A DNA stretch of 42,256 nucleotides. Source: Mycobacteriales bacterium. GTDB lineage: Bacteria; Actinomycetota; Actinomycetes; BP-191. A program made the position numbers and the translations under genes. The notes beneath the pieces are model-generated. The model saw nothing but the letters and a program-made list of their open reading frames with translations. It searched no databases and was not told where the DNA came from. The DNA is taken from assembly GCA_035714365.1 (NCBI GenBank), contig DASTMB010000012.1, positions 1-42,256 of the forward strand. The letters run 5' to 3'. Positions 1-8,308 of the stretch are shown here, piece by piece (positions within the stretch are counted from its first letter, which is position 1; the number at the start of each line of letters is the position of its first letter).

Positions 1-1110
1 CGGCGGCCCGGTGGCGGATGCGGGCGGCCGGGTTGCGGCCGGGACGGGCGGACGGGTGACGGCCGGGACGGGCGGACGGGTTGCGGCCGGGACGAGCGGC
101 CGGGTTGCGGCCGGCACGAGCGGCCGGGTTGCGGCCGGGACGGGTGGCCGGGTGGTGGCCGGGACGGGCGGCGCGCCCGCGGCGGGTCCGAACCGGGGCA
201 CGGGCGGGTGCGGCCGGCGGCGGGGATCCTCGGCTGGGCGCGACGGGCGGGGCGGGCGCGGCGGGCGGGCGACGTTGCCCGGCGAGGGGGTGCGCCGCAG
301 CCCCGCCGCGACGACGGCGGCGCCCGCCACCTCGACGCCGGCGGCGCGGAGCGCGCGCGCGGCCTCGGCGAGCGTCGCGCCCGTGGTCATCACGTCGTCC
401 ACGACCACGACGCGGCGGCCGGCGAGGGCCCGGGCGGCGGGGCGGGCGCGGAACGCGTGGTGGAGGTTCGCGGCGCGGTCGGCGGCGCCGAGGCCGGACT
501 GGTCCGCGACGCGGCGCGCGGGCGCGAGCGCGTGGACGGCGGGCACGCCGAGCAGCCGCGCCGCGCGGACGGCGAGGCGGCGGGCGTGGTCGTAGCCGCG
601 GGCGCGAACGGCGCGGCGTGACGACGGCACCCACACGAGCGCCTCGGGTCGCGCGGGGGCCGCGGCGCGGGCGAGGGCGGCGGCGAGCGGGGCGGACAGG
701 GCGAGGCGGGAACGTTCCTTGTGGGCGAGGACGAGGTCGCGGACGGGGGCGTCGTACGCGGCGACGGCCCAGGTGCGCGGGAGCCCGGGCGGCACCGGGA
801 CGGGGACGGCGCGCGTGGGCGGGCCGCTGAGGGCGTCCGCGCAGCCCGGGCAGAGAGCGGGGGACGTGGCGGGGTCGGCGGCGGGACGCGCGGCGGCGGG
901 GGGCGCGGTCGCGGTGGGGGCGGCGGCGTTGGGGGCGGCAACGGTCGGCGCGGCGGCACGGGGGCCCGTGGCGCGGGCGGCGCCGGGGCGGCCGAGGTGG
1001 AGGGCGGTCAGGAGGGCGAGGAACGCGCGGGGGACACGGAACGCGGGCAGCGCGACGCCGCAGCCCGGGCAGGTGCGCGGGAGCAGCAGGTCGAGGAGCG
1101 CGTCGATCAC
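1..1110 (-). CDS. ComF-family phosphoribosyltransferase-like protein (3' end outside window)
   Basis: The protein starts at GTG 1110, and no stop is reached before base 1, so the C-terminus is missing. The N-terminus (LLPRTCPGCG) and a second CPGC about 70 residues later form the double zinc-finger start of ComF proteins. Around residue 237 lies the PRPP-binding loop VVVVDDVMTTGAT of the type I phosphoribosyltransferase fold. Family role: ComF/ComFC proteins take part in natural transformation in some bacteria, and the actinobacterial copies next to lpqB are uncharacterised. Two features are odd. About 50 Ala/Pro-rich residues separate the two CPGC motifs, and after the transferase domain a low-complexity Pro/Arg/Ala tail of over 115 residues includes an 8-residue tandem repeat. 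It lies 86 bp downstream of lpqB, as in the mtrAB-lpqB-comF order of Mycobacterium. The family call is firm; the exact start is less so. Confidence 0.85.
   Translation of the reverse strand, partial: MIDALLDLLLPRTCPGCGVALPAFRVPRAFLALLTALHLGRPGAARATGPRAAAPTVAAPNAAAPTATAPPAAARPAADPATSPALCPGCADALSGPPTRAVPVPVPPGLPRTWAVAAYDAPVRDLVLAHKERSRLALSAPLAAALARAAAPARPEALVWVPSSRRAVRARGYDHARRLAVRAARLLGVPAVHALAPARRVADQSGLGAADRAANLHHAFRARPAARALAGRRVVVVDDVMTTGATLAEAARALRAAGVEVAGAAVVAAGLRRTPSPGNVARPPRPPRPSRPAEDPRRRPHPPVPRFGPAAGAPPVPATTRPPVPAATRPLVPAATRPLVPAATRPPVPAVTRPPVPAATRPPASATGPP
22..165 (-). repeat. Six-copy 24-bp in-frame tandem repeat
   Basis: Six consecutive 24-bp units run from 22 to 165 with few mismatches. 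Read on the minus strand they encode an 8-residue repeat of the type PPVPAATR inside the tail of the ComF-family gene. The unit length is a multiple of three, so copy-number change would keep the frame. No unique spacers are present, so this is not a CRISPR array. Confidence 0.9.
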
Positions 1111-1196
1111 GCGTCCGACGATGCCGCCGCGCGGCGAGCGGCACGAGGGGCGCCGGCGGATCTGTGGACAGCCGGAAATCCCTGTGGATGCAGGGG

Positions 1197-2903
1197 TCAG
1201 CCCGCGTACGTCGCGGCCTCCCCCGGCCCCGGCAACGCCGTCCAGTCGTCGCCGGGCAGCCGCCGCCAGACCCGGCCGCCGATGCTGACGACGCGTTCGG
1301 CGGGCAACGCGGCCGAGACGCCGAGGGCGGTGACGGTGCCGCGGGGCAGGCGGTCGCGCTGGCGGACGAGGTCGTAGCCGTCGACGTCGACGCGGTAGAG
1401 GACGGCGCGGTCGCGTTCGCGGGCGGTGAAGACGACCTGCGCGGCGCCGTCGAACGCCACCGCCGTCACGGTGGTCACGGACGGGGCGACGACGCGGGCG
1501 TCGGCGAGGATGCGGCCGCCGGCGGCGGAACGTTCGATGCGCGCGACCCAGAGCCGGCCGTCCGCGACGAGCGCGGCGCGGGAGCCGTCGGGCGAGACGC
1601 GCAACGCCGTGAGCCCCGGCACCGGGGACGCGACGGCGAGCGGCGCGCCGCGCGGGCGGACGAGCACGACCTGCGGCTGCGGCCCGCCGGACGAGTGGAC
1701 TACCCACAGGCTCTGCCCGTCCGGCTCCCAGGACGGGGTGCCGATGCGCTGGCTGGCGAGGGCGGTGCGGTCGGGGTCGGCGCCGGTGAGGTCGACCAGC
1801 CGGAGCTGCTGCCGGCCGCCGGCGGGGCGGGTGACGACGGCGAGCGTGGTGCCGGACCGGTTGACGGCGAGGGTGGCGACGGGCGGCGTGGTGGCGACGC
1901 GGGCGACGCCGCCGGGGCCGAGCGCGTACGGCGCGCCGGCGCGGACGAAGTACAGCCGGGGGTCGCCGGTGGCGGGGACGGGCGCGTAGTCGCCGAAGTC
2001 GCGGCGGCGGTGCTCGCGCGCGCCGTTGTGGCCGGGCACGGCGAGCGTCTCGCCCTCGACGAGGACGCGGACGGCGACGACCTGCTCCTGCTCGGTGAGG
2101 GTCCAGACGAGCTGCGCGACGACGACCGCGAGCGCCTCCTGCGAGGCGCGGCGCAGCTCGCGGGAGAAGTTCAGCGTGACGACGCCGTCGACGAGCGACG
2201 GCGGGTCGATCAGCTCGGTGCCGTTGGGGATCGCGGTGCGCACGGCCGGGGCGAGCCACGGCGCGGGGCCGGCGAGGAGGGCGCGGACGACGGTGCCGGC
2301 GTTCTGCCCGGAGGCGGCGAGGAACATCGGCTGCGGCACGAGCCGGCGCGCCTGGTTCGGGAAGTAGAGCGTGACCCGGTCGTACGACGCCGCCAGCTCG
2401 TCGCGCACGAGCACGACGCCCGGCGGCGCCTCCGCGATCCGCCAGCCGAGCGACGGGACGCGGGTCAGCCGGAACGTCACCGCGCGGGCCGGCGCGGACG
2501 CCGCCCGGAACTCGCCGCGCGGCGAGATGGTGCCGATCCGGGCCAGCGTCACGGGCACGGTGGCGGCGTCGCCGCGCGCGGCCGCGCGGCCGGTGCGCGG
2601 CGTGGCGGCGACGACGGTGACGCCGGCGTCGTCGTTCCAGCTCACCTGCGGGGCGAGGTAGGTGCGGGCGATGGCGCGGTCGTTGCGGGTGTCGCCGTGG
2701 GCGGAGAGGAAGCCGCGGACGATCTCGTCGGGCGGCGCGTTCTCGCGCGGTGACGTGGCGCGGCGGCGGATCCGCGTCTCGGGCAGCTCGGGCCCCTCGG
2801 CCGACACCTTGCGCACGACGTGGACGCCGCTGCGCGCGGGCACGCCGGTGCAGCCGGCCAGCGAGACGACGGCGAACGCGGCCGCCGCGAGGCGCCTAGC
2901 CAC
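1197..2903 (-). CDS. lpqB: LpqB, lipoprotein partner of the MtrAB two-component system
   Basis: This 568-residue lipoprotein starts at GTG 2903, overlapping the end of mtrB by 8 nt. The signal sequence ends in a lipobox (VVSLAGC), predicting lipid anchoring to the outer face of the membrane. The N-terminal half holds an LpqB/GerMN-type domain (ALLAGPAPWLAPAVRTAIPNG, then TLNFSREL). The C-terminal half has repeated beta-propeller-like segments (PSWEPDGQSLWVV, LRVSPDGSRAALVADGRLWVA). Known for the family: LpqB binds the extracellular domain of the sensor kinase MtrB and modulates its signalling, affecting cell envelope and division. Length and context match the usual gene. Confidence 0.95.
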   Translation of the reverse strand: MARRLAAAAFAVVSLAGCTGVPARSGVHVVRKVSAEGPELPETRIRRRATSPRENAPPDEIVRGFLSAHGDTRNDRAIARTYLAPQVSWNDDAGVTVVAATPRTGRAAARGDAATVPVTLARIGTISPRGEFRAASAPARAVTFRLTRVPSLGWRIAEAPPGVVLVRDELAASYDRVTLYFPNQARRLVPQPMFLAASGQNAGTVVRALLAGPAPWLAPAVRTAIPNGTELIDPPSLVDGVVTLNFSRELRRASQEALAVVVAQLVWTLTEQEQVVAVRVLVEGETLAVPGHNGAREHRRRDFGDYAPVPATGDPRLYFVRAGAPYALGPGGVARVATTPPVATLAVNRSGTTLAVVTRPAGGRQQLRLVDLTGADPDRTALASQRIGTPSWEPDGQSLWVVHSSGGPQPQVVLVRPRGAPLAVASPVPGLTALRVSPDGSRAALVADGRLWVARIERSAAGGRILADARVVAPSVTTVTAVAFDGAAQVVFTARERDRAVLYRVDVDGYDLVRQRDRLPRGTVTALGVSAALPAERVVSIGGRVWRRLPGDDWTALPGPGEAATYAG

Positions 2904-4476
2904 CGGAGCCCACCGGCTCGGGCTCGAGGGGCAGCGGCGACGAACGCACCTCTCCCCCGGCCTGGCGCGGCAACGTCATCCGGAACGCCGAGCCGCGCCC
3001 CGGCTCGCCCCACGCCTGGAGCCAGCCGCCGTGCAGCCGCACGTCCTCCAGCGCGATGGACAGGCCGAGCCCGGTGCCGCCGGTGTGCCGCGCGCGCGAC
3101 GGGTCGGCGCGCCAGAAGCGGGAGAACACGCGGCTCGCCTCGCCCGGCCGCAGGCCGACGCCGCGGTCGCGGACGACGACCGCGACCGCCTCGGCGTCGC
3201 CGCCGAACGTCACGTCGATCGGCAGCCCCTCGCCGTGCTCGATGGCGTTGGCGAGGAGGTTGCGCAGGACGCGTTCGACGCGGCGCGGGTCGGCCTCCAC
3301 GACGACCGCGGCGCCTGCAGCGGTGCCGCCGGAGGGGCGCAGCCGCACGTCGGAGCCGCGGCGTTCGGCCAGGGGTCCCAACGCCGTGACGACCCGCCGC
3401 AGCAACGCCCCCAGGTCGAACACCTCCGCGTCGAGCACCGCCGCGCCCGCGTCGAAGCGGCTGATCTCCAGCAGGTCCACGAGCAGCGCCTCGAAGCGGT
3501 CGAGCTCGTTCTGGAGCAGCTCGGCGGAGCGGGCGACCTCGACGGGGAAGTCGCCGCGCGCGGAGTGCAGCACGTCGGCCGCCATGCGCACGGTCGTCAA
3601 CGGCGTGCGCAGCTCGTGCGAGACGTCGGAGACGAAGCGCTGCTGCACGCGCGAGAGGCCTTCGAGCTGGTCGATCTTCTGGCGCAGCGAGACGGCCATC
3701 TCGTTGAACGCCTCGCCGAGCCGCGCGATCTCGTCCTCGCCGCGGACCTCCATCCGCGACTCGAGCCGCCCGGCCGCGAACTCGTCGGCGACGCGCGCCG
3801 CCGCGCGCACCGGCGACACGACCTGCCGGCCGACGAGGTAGGTGACGCCGGCGACGAGCAGCGCGAGCGCGGCACCGCCGCCGAGCAGCGCGCCGCGCAC
3901 CGCGCCGAGGGTCGACTGCTCGAGGTCGAGCGGGAAGAAGAAGTACAGCTCGTAGCGGTGGCTCGGCGAGTACAGCGGCGCGCCGACGACGAGGCCGCGC
4001 GAGTCGTGCCCGCGGACCTGGAACTCCGTGTACGCGTACGCCATCGCGCTGTCGCGGCCGACCGACGACCGCAGCGCGGCCGGGATCTCCTCGACGTCCG
4101 GCGCCTCCGGGCTGCTGAACAGGTCGCCCAGCGGGCCGCCGACCAGCGCGACGTCGTACGTGCCCGCCGCGCCCGCGCGGGTGGCGAGCTGCTGGATCAG
4201 CGTGCCGAGGCGTTCGTCGACGGCCTCCGGCGTCGCGTCGCCGTCGACGTCGGAGAGCGTGGCGACGGCGTACTGGATGCTCGACCCGGCCTCGGCGAGC
4301 GCGCGTTCGCGATGCGCGTCGACCAGGCCGCGGCCGACCCGGTCGTAGACGAGCACGCCGACGAACGCGACGACGACGGCGGAGATGAGCAGCGTCGAGG
4401 CGACGACGCGGAGCTGCAACGAGCGACGCCAGCGGCCGGCCGCCTCGCGCAGCAACGAGCGCGGCGTCGCCGTCAG
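2896..4476 (-). CDS. mtrB: MtrB sensor histidine kinase
   Basis: Membrane sensor kinase that phosphorylates MtrA. Domain order: a first transmembrane helix near residues 20-45 (VVASTLLISAVVVAFVGVLVY), an extracellular sensor region, a second helix (ALALLVAGVTYLVG), a HAMP linker, HisKA with FVSDVSHELRTPLTT carrying the phospho-acceptor His, and HATPase with NLLANAIEHGEG, DRGVGL and GGTGLGLSIA. The frame continues open upstream into mtrA, but no ATG, GTG or TTG lies near the expected start. The best candidate is CTG at 4476, which would overlap the mtrA TGA stop as CTGA with AAGG about 10 nt upstream. A TTG at 4455 is the alternative and has no visible ribosome-binding site. The kinase call is certain; the start is not. 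Confidence 0.93.
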   Translation of the reverse strand: MTATPRSLLREAAGRWRRSLQLRVVASTLLISAVVVAFVGVLVYDRVGRGLVDAHRERALAEAGSSIQYAVATLSDVDGDATPEAVDERLGTLIQQLATRAGAAGTYDVALVGGPLGDLFSSPEAPDVEEIPAALRSSVGRDSAMAYAYTEFQVRGHDSRGLVVGAPLYSPSHRYELYFFFPLDLEQSTLGAVRGALLGGGAALALLVAGVTYLVGRQVVSPVRAAARVADEFAAGRLESRMEVRGEDEIARLGEAFNEMAVSLRQKIDQLEGLSRVQQRFVSDVSHELRTPLTTVRMAADVLHSARGDFPVEVARSAELLQNELDRFEALLVDLLEISRFDAGAAVLDAEVFDLGALLRRVVTALGPLAERRGSDVRLRPSGGTAAGAAVVVEADPRRVERVLRNLLANAIEHGEGLPIDVTFGGDAEAVAVVVRDRGVGLRPGEASRVFSRFWRADPSRARHTGGTGLGLSIALEDVRLHGGWLQAWGEPGRGSAFRMTLPRQAGGEVRSSPLPLEPEPVGSGG

Positions 4477-5150
4477 GGCGGCCCTGCCTTGTAGCCGACG
4501 CCGCGGACCGTCAGCACCACCTCCGGGTGCTCGGGGTCGCGCTCGACCTTGGCGCGCAGGCGTTGCACGTGGACGTTGACGAGCCGGGTGTCGGCGGCGT
4601 GGCGGTACCCCCACACCTGTTCGAGCAGCACCTCGCGGGTGAACACCTGGCGCGGCTTGCGCGCCAGCGCGACGAGCAGGTCGAACTCCAGCGGCGTCAG
4701 CGCGATCTGCTGCCCGTCGCGCACGACCCGGTGCCCCGCGACGTCGATCTCGACGTCGCCGATGTGCAGCGGCTCGGCGGGGACGTCCTCGTTGCGGCGC
4801 AGGCGCGCGCGGACGCGGGCGATCAGCTCCTTGGGCTTGAACGGCTTGACGACGTAGTCGTCGGCACCCGACTCGAGGCCGAGCACGACGTCGATCGTGT
4901 CGCTCTTGGCGGTGAGCATCACGATGGGGACGCCGCTCTCCGCGCGGATCGCGCGGCACACCTCGAGGCCGTCCTTGCCCGGCAGCATGATGTCGAGCAG
5001 CACGAGGTCCGGCTTGGTGTCGTGGAACGCCGCGAGCGCCTTCTCCCCGTCGGCGACGAACGACGGGTCGAACCCCTCGGTGCGCAGCACGATGCCGAGC
5101 ATCTCGGCGAGCGAGGGGTCGTCGTCGACGACGAGGACGCGCCCTCTCAC
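4473..5150 (-). CDS. mtrA: MtrA response regulator (OmpR/PhoB family)
   Basis: DNA-binding response regulator of the essential or near-essential actinobacterial MtrAB system, which controls cell wall and division genes. The receiver domain begins VRGRVLVVDDDPSLAEML, has the phospho-acceptor Asp in PDLVLLDIMLPG, and ends at the conserved Lys of DDYVVKPFKPKEL. The winged-helix domain has LTPLEFDLLVALARKP and the recognition region WGYRHAADTRLVNVHVQRLR. I chose GTG 5150 because it gives 225 residues, the usual family length, and begins directly at the receiver domain. An in-frame ATG at 5237 would add 29 residues (MTTAPAWQAQ...) not usual in MtrA and without a good ribosome-binding site. The stop overlaps the probable mtrB start. 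Confidence 0.94.
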   Translation of the reverse strand: MRGRVLVVDDDPSLAEMLGIVLRTEGFDPSFVADGEKALAAFHDTKPDLVLLDIMLPGKDGLEVCRAIRAESGVPIVMLTAKSDTIDVVLGLESGADDYVVKPFKPKELIARVRARLRRNEDVPAEPLHIGDVEIDVAGHRVVRDGQQIALTPLEFDLLVALARKPRQVFTREVLLEQVWGYRHAADTRLVNVHVQRLRAKVERDPEHPEVVLTVRGVGYKAGPP

Positions 5151-5294
5151 CGGGTACCCCGCCGGCGGGAGCAGCGGTCGGGCGAGGGCGCGCGGGTCAT
5201 ACGTCCATTGTGCCTGCCAGGCGGGCGCTGTGGTCATGTCACGACGATGCGCCGCGCCGGTCGCGGCGCGATCACGGTCGCGTCTCTGTAAGGA

Positions 5295-5311
5295 ACGTGC
5301 CGCCGGCACGT
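5295..5311. promoter_or_regulatory. Palindrome in the mtrA / secreted-protein intergenic region
   Basis: Two 7-bp arms, ACGTGCC and GGCACGT, surround a 3-nt centre. The element sits between mtrA (transcribed leftwards) and the secreted-protein gene at 5389 (transcribed rightwards). It could be an operator or a short hairpin in a leader RNA. No regulator can be named from the sequence. Confidence 0.4.
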
Positions 5312-5388
5312 GTCGGGAGGTGGCGTGTGCGCCCAGCCGCGCCACCGACGAACACGGCCGGCCCGCCCGGCCGAGAAAGGTCCACCTC

Positions 5389-6213
5389 ATGTTCCAGCGC
5401 CTCCGCGCGGCCCTGCTCGTGCCGGCGGTCCTCGTAGCTGCCGCCGTGCTGCCGTCGCCGGCCGCCCACGCGTCCGGCTCCTGCGGCTACCCGCAGGGCA
5501 CCATCACGACGTACCGCATGGGCACCGTCTACGACTACTACTACGGGTCCGACCAGGACTGGTACGCCGTCGACAGCACCGGCGTCACGCTGCTCGGCCT
5601 CACCTCCACGTCGACCACCGGCGTCGTCTACCTCGACGTCTGGGACGCGACCTGCGGCACCGTGCTGTGCAGCACGTCAACCGCCATGTTCGCCGGCGAC
5701 TGCAACGTCACCTACACCGGCCGGATGTACGTGTCCCTGCGCGCGTCCTTCGGCTACTACACCTACAGCCCGGTCGACTACTTCCTCACCGCCACGACGG
5801 CCCCGGCCGCCGGCGGCACCGACTGCTCGACCACGAGCGGCGTCCAGACCTGCGTCACCAAGACCGTCGGCCCGGTCCAGCAGAAGCTCACCCTCTACAG
5901 CCCGCGGGTCTACACCGCCGCGACGCACCACGCCGCGGGGTACGTCGACGTGTACCGGTTCCCGGTCGCCGGCGGCGCGACGGCCACGCTGCCGTGCGTG
6001 GTCCTCGTCGCGAACTCCACGACGCAGAACCCCTGCGCCGACAACGACGGCACGTTCGTCACGCGCCTCGCGGTCCTCGTCGACAACACGGTCAACCAGC
6101 CCGGTGTCGCGGTGGACGTGCCGCTGGCCAGCGTCAGCGTCTGCTCGGCGCGGTACACCGTCACGGTCGACTCGATCGGCGTCGAGAACGTGCCGGCGTA
6201 CTCAATCTGCTAG
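5389..6213 (+). CDS. Secreted Tyr/Ser/Thr-rich protein of unknown function
   Basis: I do not recognise this 274-residue protein. ATG 5389 follows a good ribosome-binding site (AGAAAGG, 8 nt upstream). It begins with a Sec signal peptide (MFQRLRAALLVPAVLVAAAV) and a likely cleavage at AHA-SGS. The mature part is rich in Tyr, Thr, Ser and Val and has several Cys (SCGYP, DATCGTVLC, GDCNV, TDCSTT, QTCVT, LPCVV, NPCADN, VCSARY, final SIC), suggesting disulfide-bonded beta-sandwich domains. The stretch GSDQDWYAVDSTGVTLLGL resembles the start of pre-peptidase C-terminal (PPC) type domains, but weakly. It is monocistronic and overlaps mtnA tail-to-tail by 12 bp. Confidence 0.8.
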   Translation: MFQRLRAALLVPAVLVAAAVLPSPAAHASGSCGYPQGTITTYRMGTVYDYYYGSDQDWYAVDSTGVTLLGLTSTSTTGVVYLDVWDATCGTVLCSTSTAMFAGDCNVTYTGRMYVSLRASFGYYTYSPVDYFLTATTAPAAGGTDCSTTSGVQTCVTKTVGPVQQKLTLYSPRVYTAATHHAAGYVDVYRFPVAGGATATLPCVVLVANSTTQNPCADNDGTFVTRLAVLVDNTVNQPGVAVDVPLASVSVCSARYTVTVDSIGVENVPAYSIC

Positions 6214-7212
6214 CAGCCCGCGCACCGTCTCCTCGGTCACCGGGCGCGCGACGCCGCGCTCGGTGACGAGGGCGGTGACGAGGGGCGGCGGGGTCACGTC
6301 GAACGCCGGGTTGTAGGCGTCGCTGCCCTCCGGGGCGACGGGCAGCCCGCGCCACGTCGTGACCTCGCCGCCGTCCCGCTGCTCGATCACGACGGCGTCC
6401 CCGGTCGGCGTCGCGAGGTCGACCGTCGACGTCGGGGCGACGACGACGAACGGCACGCCGTGCGCGTGCGCGAGCACCGCGAGCGGGTAGGTGCCGACCT
6501 TGTTCGCGACGCTGCCGTCGGCGCAGACCCGGTCGGCGCCGACGAGCACCACGTCGACCTCGCCGCGCGCGAACAGCGAGCCGGCGGCGTTGTCGGGCAG
6601 CACGGCGTACGGCAGCCCGTCCCGCCGCGCCTCCCACGCGGTGAGCCGCGCGCCCTGGAGCAGCGGCCGCGTCTCGTCCACCCAGAGCCGGCGCAGCCGG
6701 CCGGCCGCGAACGCGCGGCGGGCGACGGCGTAGGCCGTGCCGCCGCCGGCGGAGACGAGCGACCCGGTGTTGCAGTGGGTCAGCACGCGCGCGCCGCCGG
6801 GCACCAGGTCGAGCCCGAACGCCGCCATCGCGTCGCTGGCGGCGGCGTCCTCGCCCGCCAGCGCGTCCGCCTCGGCGACCGCGGCGGCGACCGGGTCGGC
6901 GCCACGAGCGACGGAGGCAACGGCGGCGCGCAGCGCGCGGTCGACGCCGCGGCGCAGGTTGACGGCGGTGGGGCGCGCGGCGGCGAGGCGTTCGGCGTCG
7001 GCATCGAGGTCGCGGCCCGCGGCGGCGAGCGCGACGCCGTACGCGCCGGCCAGCCCGAGCGCGGGCGCGCCGCGGACGACGAGCGCCTGGATCGCGGCCA
7101 CCAGCTCGCCGACGGTCGCGCACGCGACGGCCGTCTCCTCGGCGGGCAGCCGGGTCTGGTCGAGCAGCTCGACGCGGCCGTCGCGCCAGGCGACGGTGGG
7201 TACGCGTTGCAC
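6202..7212 (-). CDS. mtnA: S-methyl-5-thioribose-1-phosphate isomerase (MtnA)
   Basis: Cytosolic enzyme of methionine salvage that converts 5-methylthioribose-1-phosphate to 5-methylthioribulose-1-phosphate; it belongs to the eIF2B-alpha/beta/delta-like family. Hallmarks seen: VVRGAPALGLAGAYG, THCNTGSL with the catalytic Cys, ETRPLLQGARLTAWE, GADRVCADGSVANKVGTY with the catalytic Asp, and DAYNPAFDVTP near the end. The 336-residue length fits. GTG 7212 is chosen because a TACCCT -10-like box ends exactly 6 nt before it, predicting a leaderless transcript. No other salvage genes are nearby. Its 3' end overlaps the convergent secreted-protein gene by 12 bp. Confidence 0.95.
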   Translation of the reverse strand: MQRVPTVAWRDGRVELLDQTRLPAEETAVACATVGELVAAIQALVVRGAPALGLAGAYGVALAAAGRDLDADAERLAAARPTAVNLRRGVDRALRAAVASVARGADPVAAAVAEADALAGEDAAASDAMAAFGLDLVPGGARVLTHCNTGSLVSAGGGTAYAVARRAFAAGRLRRLWVDETRPLLQGARLTAWEARRDGLPYAVLPDNAAGSLFARGEVDVVLVGADRVCADGSVANKVGTYPLAVLAHAHGVPFVVVAPTSTVDLATPTGDAVVIEQRDGGEVTTWRGLPVAPEGSDAYNPAFDVTPPPLVTALVTERGVARPVTEETVRGLLAD

Positions 7213-7218
7213 CGCGCG

Positions 7219-7228
7219 AGGGTACGTT
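7219..7228. promoter_or_regulatory. Overlapping divergent -10 boxes between mtnA and the DUF4129-cluster leader gene
   Basis: The 10-bp sequence AGGGTACGTT reads TACCCT on the minus strand (7224-7219) and TACGTT on the plus strand (7223-7228). Both match the actinobacterial -10 consensus TANNNT and share the central TA. The minus box lies 6 nt from GTG 7212, so transcription would begin at the start codon. The plus box would give a leader of about 25 nt containing the GGAGGA at 7247-7252. This is inferred from sequence only. Confidence 0.5.
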
Positions 7229-7258
7229 GGCCGGACTGCCGGACGCGGAGGAACGTGG

Positions 7259-8308
7259 ATGAGCGACACGCCGGGGTGGGAGTCGCCGGGGGACCCCGGA
7301 GCCGCACCGGGCGGCGGCACGCCCCCGGGCTGGGGCGCGCAGCCGGGCTACGGCCCGCAGCCGGGCGCGCCGGGCGCCGGGCCGGGGTACGGCCCCGGGT
7401 CCGCCCCCGGGTACGGCTACGGGCAGCCGGGGTACGGCGCGCCGCCCGGGTACGGCGGCTGGGGCACGGCCGCCGCGCCGAAGCCGGGCGTCGTCCCGCT
7501 GCGGCCGCTGGGCCTCGGCGAGATCCTCGACGGCGGGTTCTCGGTCGTCCGCGAGTACCCGAAGGTGACCCTCGGCCTCTCCGCCGTGGTCATCACGATC
7601 ACCAACCTCGTCTCGTTCGGCGTCAACGTCTCCAACCGCCTCAACGGCGGCTACGGCAGCCCCAACCTCTTCGCCGGCGGCGGCTTCTCGATCGCCCGGA
7701 TCGCGGTCTCCGCGGTGAGCTCGGTCGGGCTGGTCGTGCTGGCGGGGATGCTCACGGTCGTCATGGGCGAGGCGGTCCTCGGCCGCCCCGTCACGATCGG
7801 CGAGACGTGGCGGCGGGTGCGGCCGCGGTTCTTCGCGCTCGTCGGCGCGGCGCTCGTCGCGGGGCTGGTGCCCTACATCGCGCTGTTCCCGCTGGTCGTG
7901 CCCGGCGTGTTCCTCTGGGGTGCGTGGGCGCTGACGACGCCCGCGCTGGTGCTCGAACGCATCGGGGTCCGGGCGGCGTTGCGGCGCTCGTGGCGGCTCG
8001 CCGTGCCGGACTGGTGGCGGGTGTGGGGCATCCGCGCGCTCGCGACGCTCATCGCCGGCGTGATCGGCTTCATGATCGCGCTGCCGGGCGTGGTCGTCGC
8101 GTTCGCGACGGGCGGGTTCGAGAGCGGCGAGGGGTACAGCGTCGCGGCGCTCGCGGTCCTCACCGTGGCCGGCATCGTCGCCGGCACCATCACGGCGCCG
8201 TTCAGCTCGGGCGTCCTCGCGCTGCTCTACATCGACCGCCGGATGCGCGTGGAAGGTCTCGACGTGACGTTGGCCAGGGCCGCCGCGGCGGGTACGGCCT
8301 CCCCGTGA
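7259..8308 (+). CDS. Pro/Gly-rich multipass membrane protein heading the DUF4129-MoxR-DUF58 cluster
   Basis: This 349-residue protein begins at ATG 7259 after a strong GGAGGA site. The first 70 or so residues are a disordered Pro/Gly/Tyr-rich cytoplasmic segment (repeats of GYGP, PGYG). From PLRPLGLGEILDGGFSVVREYPK onward it has about five hydrophobic helices, with a conserved-looking WALTTPALVLERIGVRAALRRSWRL stretch. This resembles the membrane domain of glycerophosphodiester phosphodiesterase-like proteins. It probably corresponds by position to Rv3689 of M. tuberculosis; its function is unknown. Its stop overlaps the next start as GTGA, so it is translationally coupled to the DUF4129 gene. 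Confidence 0.8.
   Translation: MSDTPGWESPGDPGAAPGGGTPPGWGAQPGYGPQPGAPGAGPGYGPGSAPGYGYGQPGYGAPPGYGGWGTAAAPKPGVVPLRPLGLGEILDGGFSVVREYPKVTLGLSAVVITITNLVSFGVNVSNRLNGGYGSPNLFAGGGFSIARIAVSAVSSVGLVVLAGMLTVVMGEAVLGRPVTIGETWRRVRPRFFALVGAALVAGLVPYIALFPLVVPGVFLWGAWALTTPALVLERIGVRAALRRSWRLAVPDWWRVWGIRALATLIAGVIGFMIALPGVVVAFATGGFESGEGYSVAALAVLTVAGIVAGTITAPFSSGVLALLYIDRRMRVEGLDVTLARAAAAGTASP

Noticed and set aside
22-165. CRISPR-like array
   Set aside because: The units are contiguous 24-mers without spacers and lie in frame inside a coding tail.
1164-2753. Long open frame on the plus strand opposite lpqB
   Set aside because: It is antisense to a clear lipoprotein, rich in Gly, Arg, Asp and Val as expected from complementary GC-biased codons, and has no recognisable motif. 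The same holds for the long plus-strand frames opposite the RHS gene (17053-20298, 20970-26303) and opposite the PBP.
5280-5300. MtrA-type direct repeat near GTAAGGAACG
   Set aside because: Only one GTAA-like half site is present, so autoregulation by MtrA cannot be supported.
5151-5390. N-terminal extension of MtrA to 5237 or 5390
   Set aside because: The added residues are not part of the MtrA family, ribosome-binding sites are poor, and the GTG at 5150 gives the normal length.
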